Numbered from the stretch's first letter, positions 54,473 through 63,780 are shown. The stretch: 64,000 nucleotides of DNA from Synechococcus sp. PCC 6312 (GCF_000316685.1 NC_019680.1:1675501-1739500); one strand, 5' to 3'. The notes: a model not told the origin generated them from the letters alone. Numbers and translations: made by a program.

Positions 54473-55036
54473 CTAGGGAGAGGTGGGAGCCTGATTTGGG
54501 GAGACTTGTTGAAATTTCTTCACCGCCAGGGCGACCAATTTATCGTTTGTTTTAATCAAGGCTTGCATCTGATTAATGTCTAAATTCAGGACGGGTTCAG
54601 GATAGGCCTGGATGAAATCAACTAGATTAAAGCCTTGGGGATTGGCAGCCGTTTTCAAGATCGCCGTTTTTAAGGCATTAACCCCATCGGGGCCGGGGCG
54701 GAGAGTGGCTGCCGCTAATTCTGTGAGAATCTGATTCCCATTATCTGAAATAGCTCGCTGTTCCAAATCTGCCACATCGACGGGATAGTTAACTTTCAAG
54801 GCTTGCCGAAAATTATTTTGCATTTCCGGGGACAGTAAACCCAAAATTGACTGGAGATTTCCGGGCGCATTACCAGTTTGAGCAAAGGTTCTCAGGTCAG
54901 TCACTGGAATTAAAATCCCGCTAGAGGAACTACTTGTCCCCAAAACCAAGTTAAGTTGATCGGCCGCCCGACCCACTCCGGTCAGCCAACTTCCCCAGGC
55001 CAAGGCGGCAGCAATTACAAGGTGAGAAAAGCGCAT
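54473..55036 (-). CDS. Exported DUF1400-domain protein
   Basis: A signal peptide (RFSHLVIAAALAWGSWLTGV ending near GRAADQ) is followed by LNLVLGTSSSSSGILIPVTD, FAQTGNAPGNLQSILGLLSP and LEQRAISDNGNQILTELAA, repeats typical of DUF1400, a domain found before cyanobacterial alpha/beta hydrolases. Here it stands alone (187 residues) without a hydrolase domain. It may be a periplasmic accessory protein. Confidence 0.75.
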   Translation of the reverse strand: MRFSHLVIAAALAWGSWLTGVGRAADQLNLVLGTSSSSSGILIPVTDLRTFAQTGNAPGNLQSILGLLSPEMQNNFRQALKVNYPVDVADLEQRAISDNGNQILTELAAATLRPGPDGVNALKTAILKTAANPQGFNLVDFIQAYPEPVLNLDINQMQALIKTNDKLVALAVKKFQQVSPNQAPTSP

Positions 55037-55409
55037 AGAACCCCATGAAATGCTCTAATTGGCCTCTCCAATATACGCTTTCTCGGAACCGGAAAAATCA
55101 ACTTGGATCAAGAGTCAAGGAAAAAAAGTCAGTGATCTTTAGCCAGGCCTTTTGAGCTCTGTTCCGACCTGAATCGATGGACTGGGGTCTCAGCAAGTCT
55201 GAACCCCAGGTAAAATTTACGGTATCAATAAGGGACAAAACGGCGAGGCATCTACCACTGTCATTCGCATTTTTCAATCGATTCCACTGAGGGCAAGAAA
55301 CCCAGTCCAAGCCGGATTTACTCAGAAACGGCCCAACTTCAGTCGGTTAGCTTAGAATACAACTAGGATTATGTAAAATTTCGTAAACATTCTTGCGGCA
55401 TCCCCGTCC
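55037..55409. other. Intergenic region between DUF1400 and prenyl synthase genes
   Basis: A 373-bp divergent gap. It should contain promoters of both neighbours. I see no convincing gene, hairpin terminator or repeat. A 70-codon minus frame at 55098-55310 has no supporting features. Confidence 0.5.
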
Positions 55410-56381
55410 ATGACTTCGGTAACATCACTGTTTTCTCCCGTTGAAGCCGATCTCAGGCTACTGACCGAAAATCTCAGAAATTTGATTGGGGCCCAACATC
55501 CTGTCCTCAATGCAGCGGCAGAACATCTTTTCTCGACCACCGGGAAACGGATTCGTCCAGCCATTGTTTTTCTGATTTCTCGGGCCACATTACCTCAAGG
55601 GGACTTAACACCACGTCACCGGCGGCTGGCGGAAATTACAGAAATGATTCATACCGCTAGCCTCTTCCATGATGATGTTGTGGATCAATCCCAACTCCGC
55701 CGGGGGATGCCAACCGTGCATAGTTTGTTTGGCAATCGGGTTGCGATCCAGGCCGGGGACTTTCTCTTTGCCCAGGCCTCCTGGTATCTAGCGGATCTCG
55801 ATAATTTAGCGGTGGTCAAGCTCCTCTCGGAAGTGATTAAGGATTTTGCTGAGGGAGAAATTCAGCAGGGGTTTAATCGTTACGATACCAGTCTGGGCCT
55901 GGAGGCCTACCTGAACAAAACCTATTACAAAACTGCTTCCCTAATTGCCAACAGTGCCAAAGCGGCCGGAGTCCTCAGTGGGGTTCCGCCGCACTTAATC
56001 CAGGCCCTCTATCACTATGGGCGGAACTTAGGTTTGGCGTTTCAAATTGTGGATGACATTCTCGACTTCACCCGCTCCACCGATGACTTAGGCAAGCCCG
56101 CCGGGTCAGATTTACGAGATGGCAATTTAACTGCACCTGTTCTATATGCCCTCCAGGAAAATCCCTATCTAGAAGTCTTAATCGAACGGGAATTCAGCGA
56201 AACTGGAGACATTGAAGCGGCCTTAGAACTCGTGCATAGCAGTTCTGGAATTGCCCAGGCTCGGGAATTGGCGACTGGGTTTGCGAAGGCGGCGATTCCT
56301 TGTTTAGACGATCTGCCAACCTCTGATGCGCGCCAGGCCTTGGTCAACTTAACAGATTATGTTCTAGAGCGACTCTATTAA
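55410..56381 (+). CDS. sds: Solanesyl diphosphate synthase-like polyprenyl synthetase
   Basis: In this 323-residue protein KRIRPAIVFL is the first basic motif, SLFHDDVVDQ the first Asp-rich motif (about residues 88-97), followed by RRGMPTVHSLFGN. GLAFQIVDDILDF is the second Asp-rich motif (about 209-221), and GKPAGSDLRDGN follows it. The chain-length region before the first Asp-rich motif (ITEMIHTASLFH) fits long-chain synthases. In cyanobacteria it makes the solanesyl tail of plastoquinone. It stands alone and its motifs are intact. The exact chain length is inferred from the genus-wide role. Confidence 0.9.
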   Translation: MTSVTSLFSPVEADLRLLTENLRNLIGAQHPVLNAAAEHLFSTTGKRIRPAIVFLISRATLPQGDLTPRHRRLAEITEMIHTASLFHDDVVDQSQLRRGMPTVHSLFGNRVAIQAGDFLFAQASWYLADLDNLAVVKLLSEVIKDFAEGEIQQGFNRYDTSLGLEAYLNKTYYKTASLIANSAKAAGVLSGVPPHLIQALYHYGRNLGLAFQIVDDILDFTRSTDDLGKPAGSDLRDGNLTAPVLYALQENPYLEVLIEREFSETGDIEAALELVHSSSGIAQARELATGFAKAAIPCLDDLPTSDARQALVNLTDYVLERLY

Positions 56382-56393
56382 GGCCCCATCGTC

Positions 56394-57125
56394 TCAAGTC
56401 TGTCTAATGGGGTGGTTAGCAATCAAGCCCAGGCCAACGATGGCAGCTGTGATAGCCCTCAATGTGCGAGTTCCCAAAGACACAGGATACCAATTTGCAG
56501 CCCTGGCTAGTTCTTGTTCTGTTTCTGTCCAACCTGCTTCTGGGCCAACGGCCAACCAAATTTCTCGGGATGTTTCTTGTTGATCCGCCAACTGATTGAC
56601 TAATGACCTGATCTGTTCACCTAAACTACAGATATATTTTCGACTCAAGGGATCGCCTAGTTTTAAGACCTCTGTCCAGGCCTGGGGGGTGGTAATTTGG
56701 GGAACATATAACCGTTCTGATTGCTCGGCGGCTTCTTGGGCGATTCGTTGCCAGCGGGTCAGCTTTTGAGAACTAGGGGCAGGTAAACTTCGGGCGGTAA
56801 GAATTGGATAAATCTGCTTGACTCCAAGCTCTGTGGCCTGGTGAATCACCTGATCAAGGGCATTATTTCTCAGAATGGCAATACATAAAACTAGATCAAT
56901 CGGTAACTCATGGGCCTGATCTAACGGGTGAATTAGAGTCGCTTGATGGGTGTCTAGGGATAATTCGGCCAACCAGGCCTGGCCCTGACCATTCATGGCA
57001 ATAAAGTTCGCCCGCGGGCCCAGTCGTAAAACATGGCCAAGATAGTGATGCTGCTCTGGGGTGAGGGTAAGATTGTCCCCTTCTGTCCTGGCCTGGGGGA
57101 TGGTGAGTCGAAAATAGCGAGTCAT
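56394..57125 (-). CDS. rsmE: 16S rRNA m3U1498 methyltransferase RsmE
   Basis: In this 243-residue SPOUT methyltransferase, LTPEQHHYLGHVLRLGP is the N-terminal PUA-like domain, KQIYPILTARS with QRIAQEAAEQSERLYVPQI is the RsmE signature, and WLAVGPEAGWTETEQELA with SLGTRTLRAITAA forms the trefoil knot SAM site. It methylates U1498 of 16S rRNA. Its ATG overlaps the stop of the WG-repeat gene by 1 bp (TAATG), so the two are coupled. Confidence 0.93.
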   Translation of the reverse strand: MTRYFRLTIPQARTEGDNLTLTPEQHHYLGHVLRLGPRANFIAMNGQGQAWLAELSLDTHQATLIHPLDQAHELPIDLVLCIAILRNNALDQVIHQATELGVKQIYPILTARSLPAPSSQKLTRWQRIAQEAAEQSERLYVPQITTPQAWTEVLKLGDPLSRKYICSLGEQIRSLVNQLADQQETSREIWLAVGPEAGWTETEQELARAANWYPVSLGTRTLRAITAAIVGLGLIANHPIRQT

Positions 57126-58222
57126 TAAAACTGCACGCGAGCCAAGCCTTCGTAGAAATAAAACGCACTGGCAAACTGGGGATTAATCACCATCTGGCCA
57201 CTGGTGTCAATAAAACCATATTTGCCACTCTGCATCACAGGGGCCAAGCCACTGACAAAAAAATAGGCTGCATCAAAGCGCGATGGAATCACCACCCGGC
57301 CCGTCCGATTCATATAGCCATAACGACTGCCCTGCTGTACCACTGCTAACCCCTCAGAAAAGGGCGCAACTTTGTCAAACTGAAGGGGAATTTCTGGGCG
57401 GTTGCCTTTGTTGATAAATCCCCACTTGCCCTCTTTCTCGACGGCCGCCACCCCATCCCCAAAGTTATAAACTGCCCCATAGTCCGGTTGAATGACCACA
57501 CGCCCATCCCGATTGACAAAGCCCCACTTCCCATTGGCCTGCACCGCCGCCAGACCCTCACTAAAGGGATAGACGGCCTGGTAACGAGCCGGGACAATTA
57601 GCCGACCATTGCTGTTAATAAAGCCCCACTGATCCCTAACCTTAACGGCGGCCGCTCCTTCAGAAAATTCCTGGGCCTCTTGAAATTGCAGTGGAATCAC
57701 CAGTTTTTGATTTTTGCGAATATAGCCCCACTTATCCCCCTGTTTAACGGGAGCTAGCCCATCTACAAAGGCCCCAGCCCCATTAAATTGAGGATTGATC
57801 GCGAACTTCCCATTAGGGCGAATAAAGCCAAATTTACCCGCTGTTTTGACATGGGCCAGGCCATCACTGAAGGGGTAGGCTTGTTCAAATTCGGGCTTGA
57901 TCCGCAGTTTCCCCTGGAGATTGATATACCCATAGCTCCCCTTGACCTTGACAGCAGCTAAACCACTGCTAAAGGAATAGGCATCTTCAAACTGGGCTGG
58001 AATCGCCAACTTACCCCGATAATCAATAAACCCCCATTGACCTTGGACTTGGGTGACGGGCGTGGCGGCCGGCCGGGCATGGACATAACCATTGAAGGCA
58101 GGAAAGACTCCTAAACATAGACTCAAGCTAAAGATCACCAGGCTCCAGATTCGCCAGCGGGGCCAAAGCCGCTCAATTTTATGTTTTTTAATCCGTAAAA
58201 TAATATATCTTATGGTCATCAC
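57125..58222 (-). CDS. WG-repeat (KWG) exported protein
   Basis: A basic N-terminus and a hydrophobic segment (SLVIFSLSLCLGVFPAFNGY, about residues 28-47) are followed by about eleven tandem repeats of roughly 25 residues of the type KWGFINKGNRPEIPLQFDKV, with FSEGLAAV between them. These are WG_beta_rep units, which form beta structures on exported or surface proteins. The number of repeats is a natural site for variation. It is translationally coupled to rsmE. The biological role is unknown. Confidence 0.9.
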   Translation of the reverse strand: MMTIRYIILRIKKHKIERLWPRWRIWSLVIFSLSLCLGVFPAFNGYVHARPAATPVTQVQGQWGFIDYRGKLAIPAQFEDAYSFSSGLAAVKVKGSYGYINLQGKLRIKPEFEQAYPFSDGLAHVKTAGKFGFIRPNGKFAINPQFNGAGAFVDGLAPVKQGDKWGYIRKNQKLVIPLQFQEAQEFSEGAAAVKVRDQWGFINSNGRLIVPARYQAVYPFSEGLAAVQANGKWGFVNRDGRVVIQPDYGAVYNFGDGVAAVEKEGKWGFINKGNRPEIPLQFDKVAPFSEGLAVVQQGSRYGYMNRTGRVVIPSRFDAAYFFVSGLAPVMQSGKYGFIDTSGQMVINPQFASAFYFYEGLARVQF

Positions 58223-58404
58223 AGGCTATCAACGAGGTGGGGCAGGGGGGAAGCTATGGCTAAACCAGAAGTCTAGTGTTACCGATTTAGGGGCAGCATA
58301 GGTCAGGAAAAGCTGATACGACTGGCTCATCAACTCTGATTCATTGTTCTCAACCCGTCAATCTCTCATGGCCAAAGTGAGTGATGCCCCCCGCCCCAAG
58401 TTAG

Positions 58405-58689
58405 TTATTTTTCTAAGCGCACTGCATACCATTGGAGATACTGATTCGGGCCGATGTCGAGGTCACAACTGGTATCAATAAGTCGCTGGGCCTGGGCGGT
58501 AATGGTGGGAATGTTTTTTAGGTCTTGGGGTAGATTATCCTGGCGTTGGGCTAAAAGGGTCTCTAACTTGGCCTGGAGTTCTTGAACGGTGAGAAATTGT
58601 TCTGGTTGGTTCGGTTCGAGGATGACAAAAAATTCATCAGCATTCATGAGGATTCGCCAAACACTAGCTTTGAGGGGGAGATCAACCAT
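58405..58689 (-). CDS. CRR7-family protein (NDH-1 complex related)
   Basis: From ATG 58647 it reads MNADEFFVILEPNQPEQFLT, QELQAKLETLL, and the conserved end QRLIDTSCDLDIGPNQYLQW then YAVRLEK, which I recognise as the chlororespiratory reduction 7 (CRR7) family. Plant CRR7 is needed for assembly of the chloroplast NDH complex; the cyanobacterial form is inferred to be similar. The frame is open to ATG 58689, and neither start has a strong ribosome site. Confidence 0.75.
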   Translation of the reverse strand: MVDLPLKASVWRILMNADEFFVILEPNQPEQFLTVQELQAKLETLLAQRQDNLPQDLKNIPTITAQAQRLIDTSCDLDIGPNQYLQWYAVRLEK

Positions 58690-58753
58690 GATTGGGGTGA
58701 TGCTCTAGATCATAAACGGTGGTGACAACTGAGGCTATCGAGTCAGCCAGATG

Positions 58754-59704
58754 CTAGGCTGGGTAGGCAAAAATTGCTGCCTCTAATCGTTGGGCTAAAC
58801 GGCGGATATCATCATACCGGGCTAGTTCTTGCAACCAGTGGCGCGCAATCCCGTCCAGGCCATAGTAAATCCCCGCCAGGCCCCCAGTAACGGCAGCCGT
58901 AGTGTCGGTATCACCCCCTAAATTGACGGCTTGTAACACGGCTGGGGCAAAGGAATCATGGTTGAGGAAACACCAGAGGGCCGCTTCCAAGGTGGAAATC
59001 ACATACCCATCGGAGCGAATCGCCGTCATGGGCAAGGTATGAACTTTACCACTCCAAATCCGCCCAAAATGAATCAATTCCTGGGCATAGGGCGGGGCCT
59101 GGTAATGGGGATAGACGTTCTTAATCCCCTGCTGATAGGCCACAGATGGAGAAGCCCCTTCCAGCAAACAAAGGGCAATACTCACATAGATACCACAGGC
59201 CATTTGGGAACGACGATGGGCATGGGTGATAGCTGAGGTTTGATGGATTTCTTGCAGGAGTTGGGGAAAATTGAGATGCCGAAAGTAATGAAAGGCCAGC
59301 GGCAACGTTCGCATCAGTGCGCCACTACCACAGGTTTCTTGATGGGATGCCCCCGATGCTGTCGGTGAAGCCCCCTGTTGGAGCCGTTGTAAGCCATAGC
59401 AAGTCGTTGTACCAATATCAAAAATGATGCCTCTCGCGCTCCAATGGGCCTGGGTATGCCACTGGACAAAGGTTTGGGCAATATGATCTAGGTCAAACCC
59501 CTGGCATAAACTTTCCGCCAAACAGAGTAGCAAAGAGCCATCATCAGACCAAGTCCCAGCCGGTTGTTTCCAAGTCCCATAACCGCGCATTTCTTGAACC
59601 GGATCCGTGGTGCGTTCGGCACGGGTTGTAAATTTAACTGGCACACCCAAGGCATCTCCGACACAGGCCCCCAGTAATCCCGCCGCAATTCGACTATTTA
59701 ACAT
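58754..59704 (-). CDS. ADP-ribosylglycohydrolase family protein (DraG-like)
   Basis: This 316-residue protein begins AAGLLGACVGDALGVPVKF, and TWSDDGSLLLCLAESL carries the first metal Asp pair. HAHRRSQMACGIYVS and VNLGGDTDTTAAVTGGLAGI provide the second. These are the motifs of the DraG/ARH fold, which removes ADP-ribose from proteins or other molecules. The target is not deducible. The gene stands alone, and the length is normal. Confidence 0.88.
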   Translation of the reverse strand: MLNSRIAAGLLGACVGDALGVPVKFTTRAERTTDPVQEMRGYGTWKQPAGTWSDDGSLLLCLAESLCQGFDLDHIAQTFVQWHTQAHWSARGIIFDIGTTTCYGLQRLQQGASPTASGASHQETCGSGALMRTLPLAFHYFRHLNFPQLLQEIHQTSAITHAHRRSQMACGIYVSIALCLLEGASPSVAYQQGIKNVYPHYQAPPYAQELIHFGRIWSGKVHTLPMTAIRSDGYVISTLEAALWCFLNHDSFAPAVLQAVNLGGDTDTTAAVTGGLAGIYYGLDGIARHWLQELARYDDIRRLAQRLEAAIFAYPA

Positions 59705-59831
59705 AACTGTTTAGGGGCTATGGGCAAACCATGACGAGATTTACCTTAAGACTGTGCTGTGATGGTCTGAGTGATGAACACTAAAATCAAGAAAAAGTTA
59801 AATTTTACCAGTCATTCCTTAAGCCTAATCA

Positions 59832-59994
59832 ATGTATCACACTATTATCCGGCAACAAGTGCGAAAAACCTTTGCGGCTCTGAGTCGGGGAGATTATGAA
59901 CAGGTTTTAGCGGGCATCTCTCCCAACATTACCCATACCTTATAGTGGTAATCATCCGCTGGGGCGCACTAGGCACAGTGTTGATGCTATGTGA
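59832..59994 (+). pseudogene. Remnant of an NTF2/SnoaL-like gene
   Basis: ATG 59832 opens YHTIIRQQVRKTFAALSRGD, then YEQVLAGISPNITHTL, and stops at TAG 59943. In the next frame GNHPLGRTRHSVDAM continues the usual SnoaL-like pattern and then stops. The C-terminal 80 or so residues of a normal member are missing. It is a decayed polyketide-cyclase/NTF2-fold gene. Confidence 0.6.
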
Positions 59995-60099
59995 CAGTGA
60001 TTTCAATGTCTCTATTTTGGCCAGCTTAGGAATTGCAGAGGCGACTGCTCCCCCTATGACAGACTAAAGAACCAGGACATCAAGTCTTGGGAAAGTTAA

Positions 60100-60762
60100 T
60101 TAGCCGGGATAGAACAATTTTCCTTGTTGGCAGATCGGGGCGGGGCGTTGGGCCAGGCTGGGGCGATTAATGGGGGTGCCATTGACGATAATACTGTTGT
60201 TGGGAAAGGTTGTTGTAGAACGGATCACGAGCAAGCCACAGGCATTGGCACTGAGACTGCGGGTTTGAGGCAGATTCATATAGGCGACCTCCACCTTGGC
60301 CTGGGGTGCAAAACCACCAATATAGGCATCCATGTTGTAGCGACGGGGATTGCGAAATAGCTCGACAGTGGCATTCATCCCTTTTTCACATTTGGGCGGG
60401 GGGCCTGGAGGCAAGATATTCAGGGCAAAGGTGCGCTCGCCAATTTGAAATACCGTTTGGGGTGAAGCCGGCCAGGCCGTGGAATGACTCAAACGAATCA
60501 CGCCGCAGCCATTAGCCAGAACCGAGCGAACTTTGGGTAACTGGGGATAGGCTACCGTAACTTTTTCTTCAGGTTGCCAGCCTGGCCACATAATTTCTCC
60601 GTTGGGAGTTTGAAAAGGGGTTCTTGGGGTGTTCCGCTGGGCTGTTATTGGCGGAACTGAAGCCAGTCCCCAGAGGATTAGGGCCAAGGTGATCCCCCAG
60701 GAAACAGACCTCGGTTGCTGAGGGAATTGTTGTGGGGTGACATCTTCAGTATTGATCTTCAA
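60100..60762 (-). CDS. Exported hypothetical protein with two internal repeats
   Basis: Residues 22-40 are hydrophobic (SWGITLALILWGLASVPPIT), a likely signal peptide. Two copies of a roughly 75-residue unit follow: VTVAYPQLPKVRSVLANGCG and VEVAYMNLPQTRSLSANACG each precede a segment ending in a Cys (PPKCEKG and APICQQG). The Cys pairs within each unit may form disulfides. I do not recognise the family. The gap to neighbours is more than 100 bp on both sides, so it is probably monocistronic. Confidence 0.7.
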   Translation of the reverse strand: MKINTEDVTPQQFPQQPRSVSWGITLALILWGLASVPPITAQRNTPRTPFQTPNGEIMWPGWQPEEKVTVAYPQLPKVRSVLANGCGVIRLSHSTAWPASPQTVFQIGERTFALNILPPGPPPKCEKGMNATVELFRNPRRYNMDAYIGGFAPQAKVEVAYMNLPQTRSLSANACGLLVIRSTTTFPNNSIIVNGTPINRPSLAQRPAPICQQGKLFYPG

Positions 60763-61122
60763 GATTTTGACTCCTCAAGCCAGCGCAATGGACATCCCGA
60801 TAAACGGTACGGTTAAGCTCGTCTTCTTCTGGATCGAAATAGAGATTAGCTGATTCGCACCTGGATTCATGACGTTTTAATATTTTTTAGCCAAGAATGA
60901 AACCAAGATCATTATGTATCAAGAAATTTAATAAAGAATTAATAATGTCCCATCGGGCGGTTAAGGACTGAATTTACAGGGTTATTTGGCTCTCCAGGGC
61001 GTAATTGACCTCAAGAGGGGGGCTAGTTTTCTTGACTTAAACCCCAAACTGAGGAAATGATCTAAAAGAGGTTTCTACTGTCTTTGTGGAGTGAAGCCCT
61101 TCGTTACTATTGAGATTTCTGC
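60763..61122. other. Intergenic region upstream of desaturase gene
   Basis: A 360-bp divergent gap, A/T-rich in the middle (60890-60950). It should contain the promoters of the exported protein and the desaturase. I see no gene or stable hairpin. Confidence 0.5.
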
Positions 61123-61947
61123 ATGACCCTTGCCACTTACGTTAAACCACCGATTTCCTGGCCTGTTGTCGGATTTATGGTTTTGTTACATCTTTCTCTT
61201 TTGTTAGTCTTTATCCCAGGGATGTTTAGTTGGACAGGGGTGGGGTTAGCCTTAATCCTCCACTGGGTGACAGCCGGCCTGGGAATTACCCTGGGATGGC
61301 ATCGCCTGCTCACGCACCGGAGTTTCCAAGTTCCCAAATGGCTGGAGTATGTTTTGGTCTTCTTAGGAACCTTATCAATGCAGGGCGGGCCGATTTGGTG
61401 GGTTGGCTTACATCGGCATCATCACCTCTACTCTGATCAAGCGGTGGATCACCATGATTCTTGCAAGGGCTTCTGGTGGAGTCATTTTGAGTGGATGTTA
61501 CGAGATGTGCCCGCTGAAGCAGAAATTCCTAAGTTTACCAAAGACATTGCCGATGACCCGTTTTATCGCTTCTTAGATGAAAATTTTGTGATGATTCAGG
61601 TGGCCTTTGCGATTCTCCTGTACTTTGTTGGCGGTTGGCAGTTTGTCGTTTGGGGGGTCTTAGTGCGCCTCGTGACGGTGTATCACACCACTTGGTTGGT
61701 CAATAGTGCCACCCATAAGTTTGGCTATCGGACGTTTGACAGTGCTGACCGTTCAACCAATTGCTGGTGGGTGGCCCTTTTAACCTTTGGTGAAGGCTGG
61801 CACAATAATCACCATGCTTATCAGTATTCGGCTCGTCATGGTCTGCGCTGGTGGGAAATTGATTTAACCTGGATGACCATTCAGGTTTTGGAGTTCCTAG
61901 GGTTGGCTAAAAAGGTTCGTTTAGTTGAAGTTCCTATGACAGAGTAG
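61123..61947 (+). CDS. desC: Fatty acid desaturase, delta-9 acyl desaturase type
   Basis: In this 274-residue membrane protein the three His boxes are complete: HRLLTHRSF (first), HRHHHLYSDQ (second) and GEGWHNNHHAYQYS (third). Hydrophobic pairs precede them (VVGFMVLLHLSLLLVFIPGM, VGLALILHWVTAGLGITLGW), and two more follow the second box. This fits DesC-type desaturases that introduce the first double bond in membrane acyl chains in cyanobacteria and provide the substrate for other desaturases. Acyl-lipid use and the gene name follow from family membership and are not proved here. Confidence 0.85.
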   Translation: MTLATYVKPPISWPVVGFMVLLHLSLLLVFIPGMFSWTGVGLALILHWVTAGLGITLGWHRLLTHRSFQVPKWLEYVLVFLGTLSMQGGPIWWVGLHRHHHLYSDQAVDHHDSCKGFWWSHFEWMLRDVPAEAEIPKFTKDIADDPFYRFLDENFVMIQVAFAILLYFVGGWQFVVWGVLVRLVTVYHTTWLVNSATHKFGYRTFDSADRSTNCWWVALLTFGEGWHNNHHAYQYSARHGLRWWEIDLTWMTIQVLEFLGLAKKVRLVEVPMTE

Positions 61948-62003
61948 GGCACGTTGACCCTAGTTATTTTTCTGACTAGCCAGGCCTGGGGTAGTTAAAA
62001 GCC

Positions 62004-62897
62004 ATGCGCGTTTTGATCTTGGGGTGTGGCTACACGGGAACTACCCTGGCACGGTGGTTAACACAGCAGGGAATTCCGGTCGCCGTCACAAATCGGTTAG
62101 GGCAGTTACCGCCGGAGTTAGGGGATTTACAAATTCCCTGCTATCCCCTAGCTTCTCAGGCCCAGGGTGAAGTCACTCCTCTCGATCCCGCTGCCTTAGA
62201 TGCTGTTACCCATGTTCTCAGTAGTATTCCCCCCCTCAGTTCTGGTCAAGATTTAGTTCTAGGTCAGCTTTTACCGGTGCTGCAAGGGTTAAATCTGGGC
62301 TGGTTTGGTTATTTGTCCACCACTGGAGTCTATGGAGACTGTCAAGGGGCCTGGGTGGAGGAGACGCGTCCGGTCAATCCTCAAAATGCTCGCTCATCCC
62401 ATCGTGTCCAAGCAGAAGTGGGCTTTCTAGACTCAGGTTTACCCGCCCATATTTTTCGCCTTTCTGGGATTTATGGGCCGGGGCCAGGTCGGAATATTTT
62501 TGAGCGGCTACGTTCGGGAAAGGCCCAACATATTATTCGACCCGGCCATGTTTTTTCCCGTGTTCATGTGGATGATATTGTCCAAGCTCTTTGGCGCTCA
62601 ATGATCAATCCCAGGCCTGGAAACATCTACAACGTTGCTGATGATTTGCCCACTGAGTCAAGTAACTTAATTCTTCAGGCCTGCTCCCTGATGGGGATAG
62701 AGCCGCCGCCAGCCATTCTCTGGGAAGAGGCGAATCTCAGTCCAATGGCCACATCCTTTTGGCAAGAGTCTCGTCGGGTCAGTAATTTCAAAATTAAATC
62801 CCAGTTGGGAGTAGAGCTATTTTTTCCCACCTACAAAGAGGGCCTGCTGAGTATCTACAAATGCCTATCCAACAGAGAAAGCCATCTGATACAATAG
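62004..62897 (+). CDS. NAD(P)-dependent SDR epimerase/dehydratase-like protein
   Basis: The start ILGCGYTGTTLARWLTQQGI is a Rossmann motif with an atypical GCGYTG. YLSTTGVYGDCQGAWVEETR is the characteristic mid-motif of YeeZ-type extended SDR proteins, and IYGPGPGRNIFERLRSGKA with HVDDIVQALW follows. The catalytic Tyr of classical SDRs is not evident in YxxxK form. The length of 297 residues fits. It is followed by tRNA-Arg on the same strand. The substrate is unknown. Confidence 0.8.
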   Translation: MRVLILGCGYTGTTLARWLTQQGIPVAVTNRLGQLPPELGDLQIPCYPLASQAQGEVTPLDPAALDAVTHVLSSIPPLSSGQDLVLGQLLPVLQGLNLGWFGYLSTTGVYGDCQGAWVEETRPVNPQNARSSHRVQAEVGFLDSGLPAHIFRLSGIYGPGPGRNIFERLRSGKAQHIIRPGHVFSRVHVDDIVQALWRSMINPRPGNIYNVADDLPTESSNLILQACSLMGIEPPPAILWEEANLSPMATSFWQESRRVSNFKIKSQLGVELFFPTYKEGLLSIYKCLSNRESHLIQ

Positions 62898-62909
62898 AGA
62901 TTCTCGATT

Positions 62910-62983
62910 GGGCTTGTAGCTTAGTGGATTAGAGCGGCTGACTACGGATCAGCAGGTCGGGGGTTCGAGTCCCTCCAAGCCCG
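62910..62983 (+). tRNA. trnR: tRNA-Arg (anticodon ACG)
   Basis: The 74-nt sequence folds as a cloverleaf: acceptor GGGCTTG (62910-62916) with CAAGCCC (62976-62982) and discriminator G, D arm AGCTTAGTGGATTAGAGC, anticodon stem CTGAC with loop CTACGGA containing ACG, and T arm with GGGTTCGAGTCCC. CCA is not encoded. ACG reads CGN arginine codons after deamination to ICG. Confidence 0.93.
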
Positions 62984-63356
62984 TGAAACAACAGTCTGAG
63001 AATGTCTATAAAGTATTAGTGGAAAAGCATTTAGAGCAGTATTTAGCTTGAATCAGTCTCATTTTGTCTAAGGTAAGCTACGGATAACAGAGTTAGGAAT
63101 CGGGGCATTGCTCCTCAAATCAAAAGTACTTACCCCTATGCTGAGGGAACTGGCAAAGACCGAAAACCCTAAAAGCTATTGAACTATTCCGTACTCCGCA
63201 AGGCTACTACGGGCCGATATAACTATGGGACGAGGCGTTTAGGGAATAGTTTAGTAAATTTGAAGCTCTATTGCTTTCACAGTCCACCCAGACCGACCAC
63301 GGTGTCCCCGTTTGATCTACCTCCGCTCCTCTTATTCAAAAAATTTGCCATCGGTT
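62984..63356. other. Intergenic region after tRNA-Arg
   Basis: 373 bp without a convincing gene. No clear terminator hairpin follows the tRNA. The short open frames here lack ribosome sites and protein-like composition. Confidence 0.5.
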
Positions 63357-63707
63357 TTAAGGTTGCCTTGGAGTCAATATCTCAGTCTCAGGAATCTGTT
63401 TCAGTCCCCATACCACCATCGCTCGTAATACCGGCCGCAAACTTTCTCCCCGTTCTGTCAACGCATAATTCATCCGCCGAGCATGATTGCTATAGGGTTC
63501 TTTTTTGATCAAGCCCAATTCTTCCAACTGCTTGAGCCGGTTCGCCAAAATATTTGTGGAAATCCCCTCTGGAGACTCCAAAAACTCCTCAAAGCGGTGT
63601 TTCCCAAAAAACATCATGTCCCGAATCACCAGCAACGTCCAACGATCGCCAATCAAATCCAAGGAACAGGCGATGGGGCAACTTGAGCGGCGAGACATGG
63701 GCGGCAT
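63357..63707 (-). CDS. HxlR-family transcriptional regulator
   Basis: In this 116-residue winged helix SCPIACSLDLIGDRWTLLVI is the characteristic start with Cys, then MFFGKHRFEEFLESPEGIST, ILANRLKQLEELGLIKKEPY as the recognition part, and YALTERGESLRPVLRAMVVW. HxlR proteins sense reactive electrophiles or redox state in several bacteria. It is divergent from the cupin gene, its likely target. Confidence 0.9.
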   Translation of the reverse strand: MPPMSRRSSCPIACSLDLIGDRWTLLVIRDMMFFGKHRFEEFLESPEGISTNILANRLKQLEELGLIKKEPYSNHARRMNYALTERGESLRPVLRAMVVWGLKQIPETEILTPRQP

Positions 63708-63723
63708 CAGAACCTTTGTGGAG

Positions 63724-63778
63724 TAACTTGTATTTTACAACTTAGCTTTGTTACAATAACTTGCATATTAAAAGTTAC
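63724..63778. promoter_or_regulatory. Repeated operator-like sequence between HxlR and cupin genes
   Basis: TAACTTG at 63724-63730 is repeated at 63757-63763, 33 bp (about three helical turns) apart, both followed by similar A/T. TTGTA and TACAA form an inverted pair at 63728-63740. GTAACTT (63723-63729) and AAGTTAC (63772-63778) form the outer pair. This fits a divergent promoter with HxlR sites. Confidence 0.5.
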
Positions 63779-63780
63779 AG

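Noticed and set aside
55098-55310. 70-codon minus-strand frame before the prenyl synthase gene
   Set aside because: No ribosome site and no protein-like pattern; it lies in a probable promoter region.
62910-62983. tRNA-Arg as an attachment site for the left island
   Set aside because: It lies over 40 kb from the island, among core genes, and I see no partial tRNA copy near the island edge.
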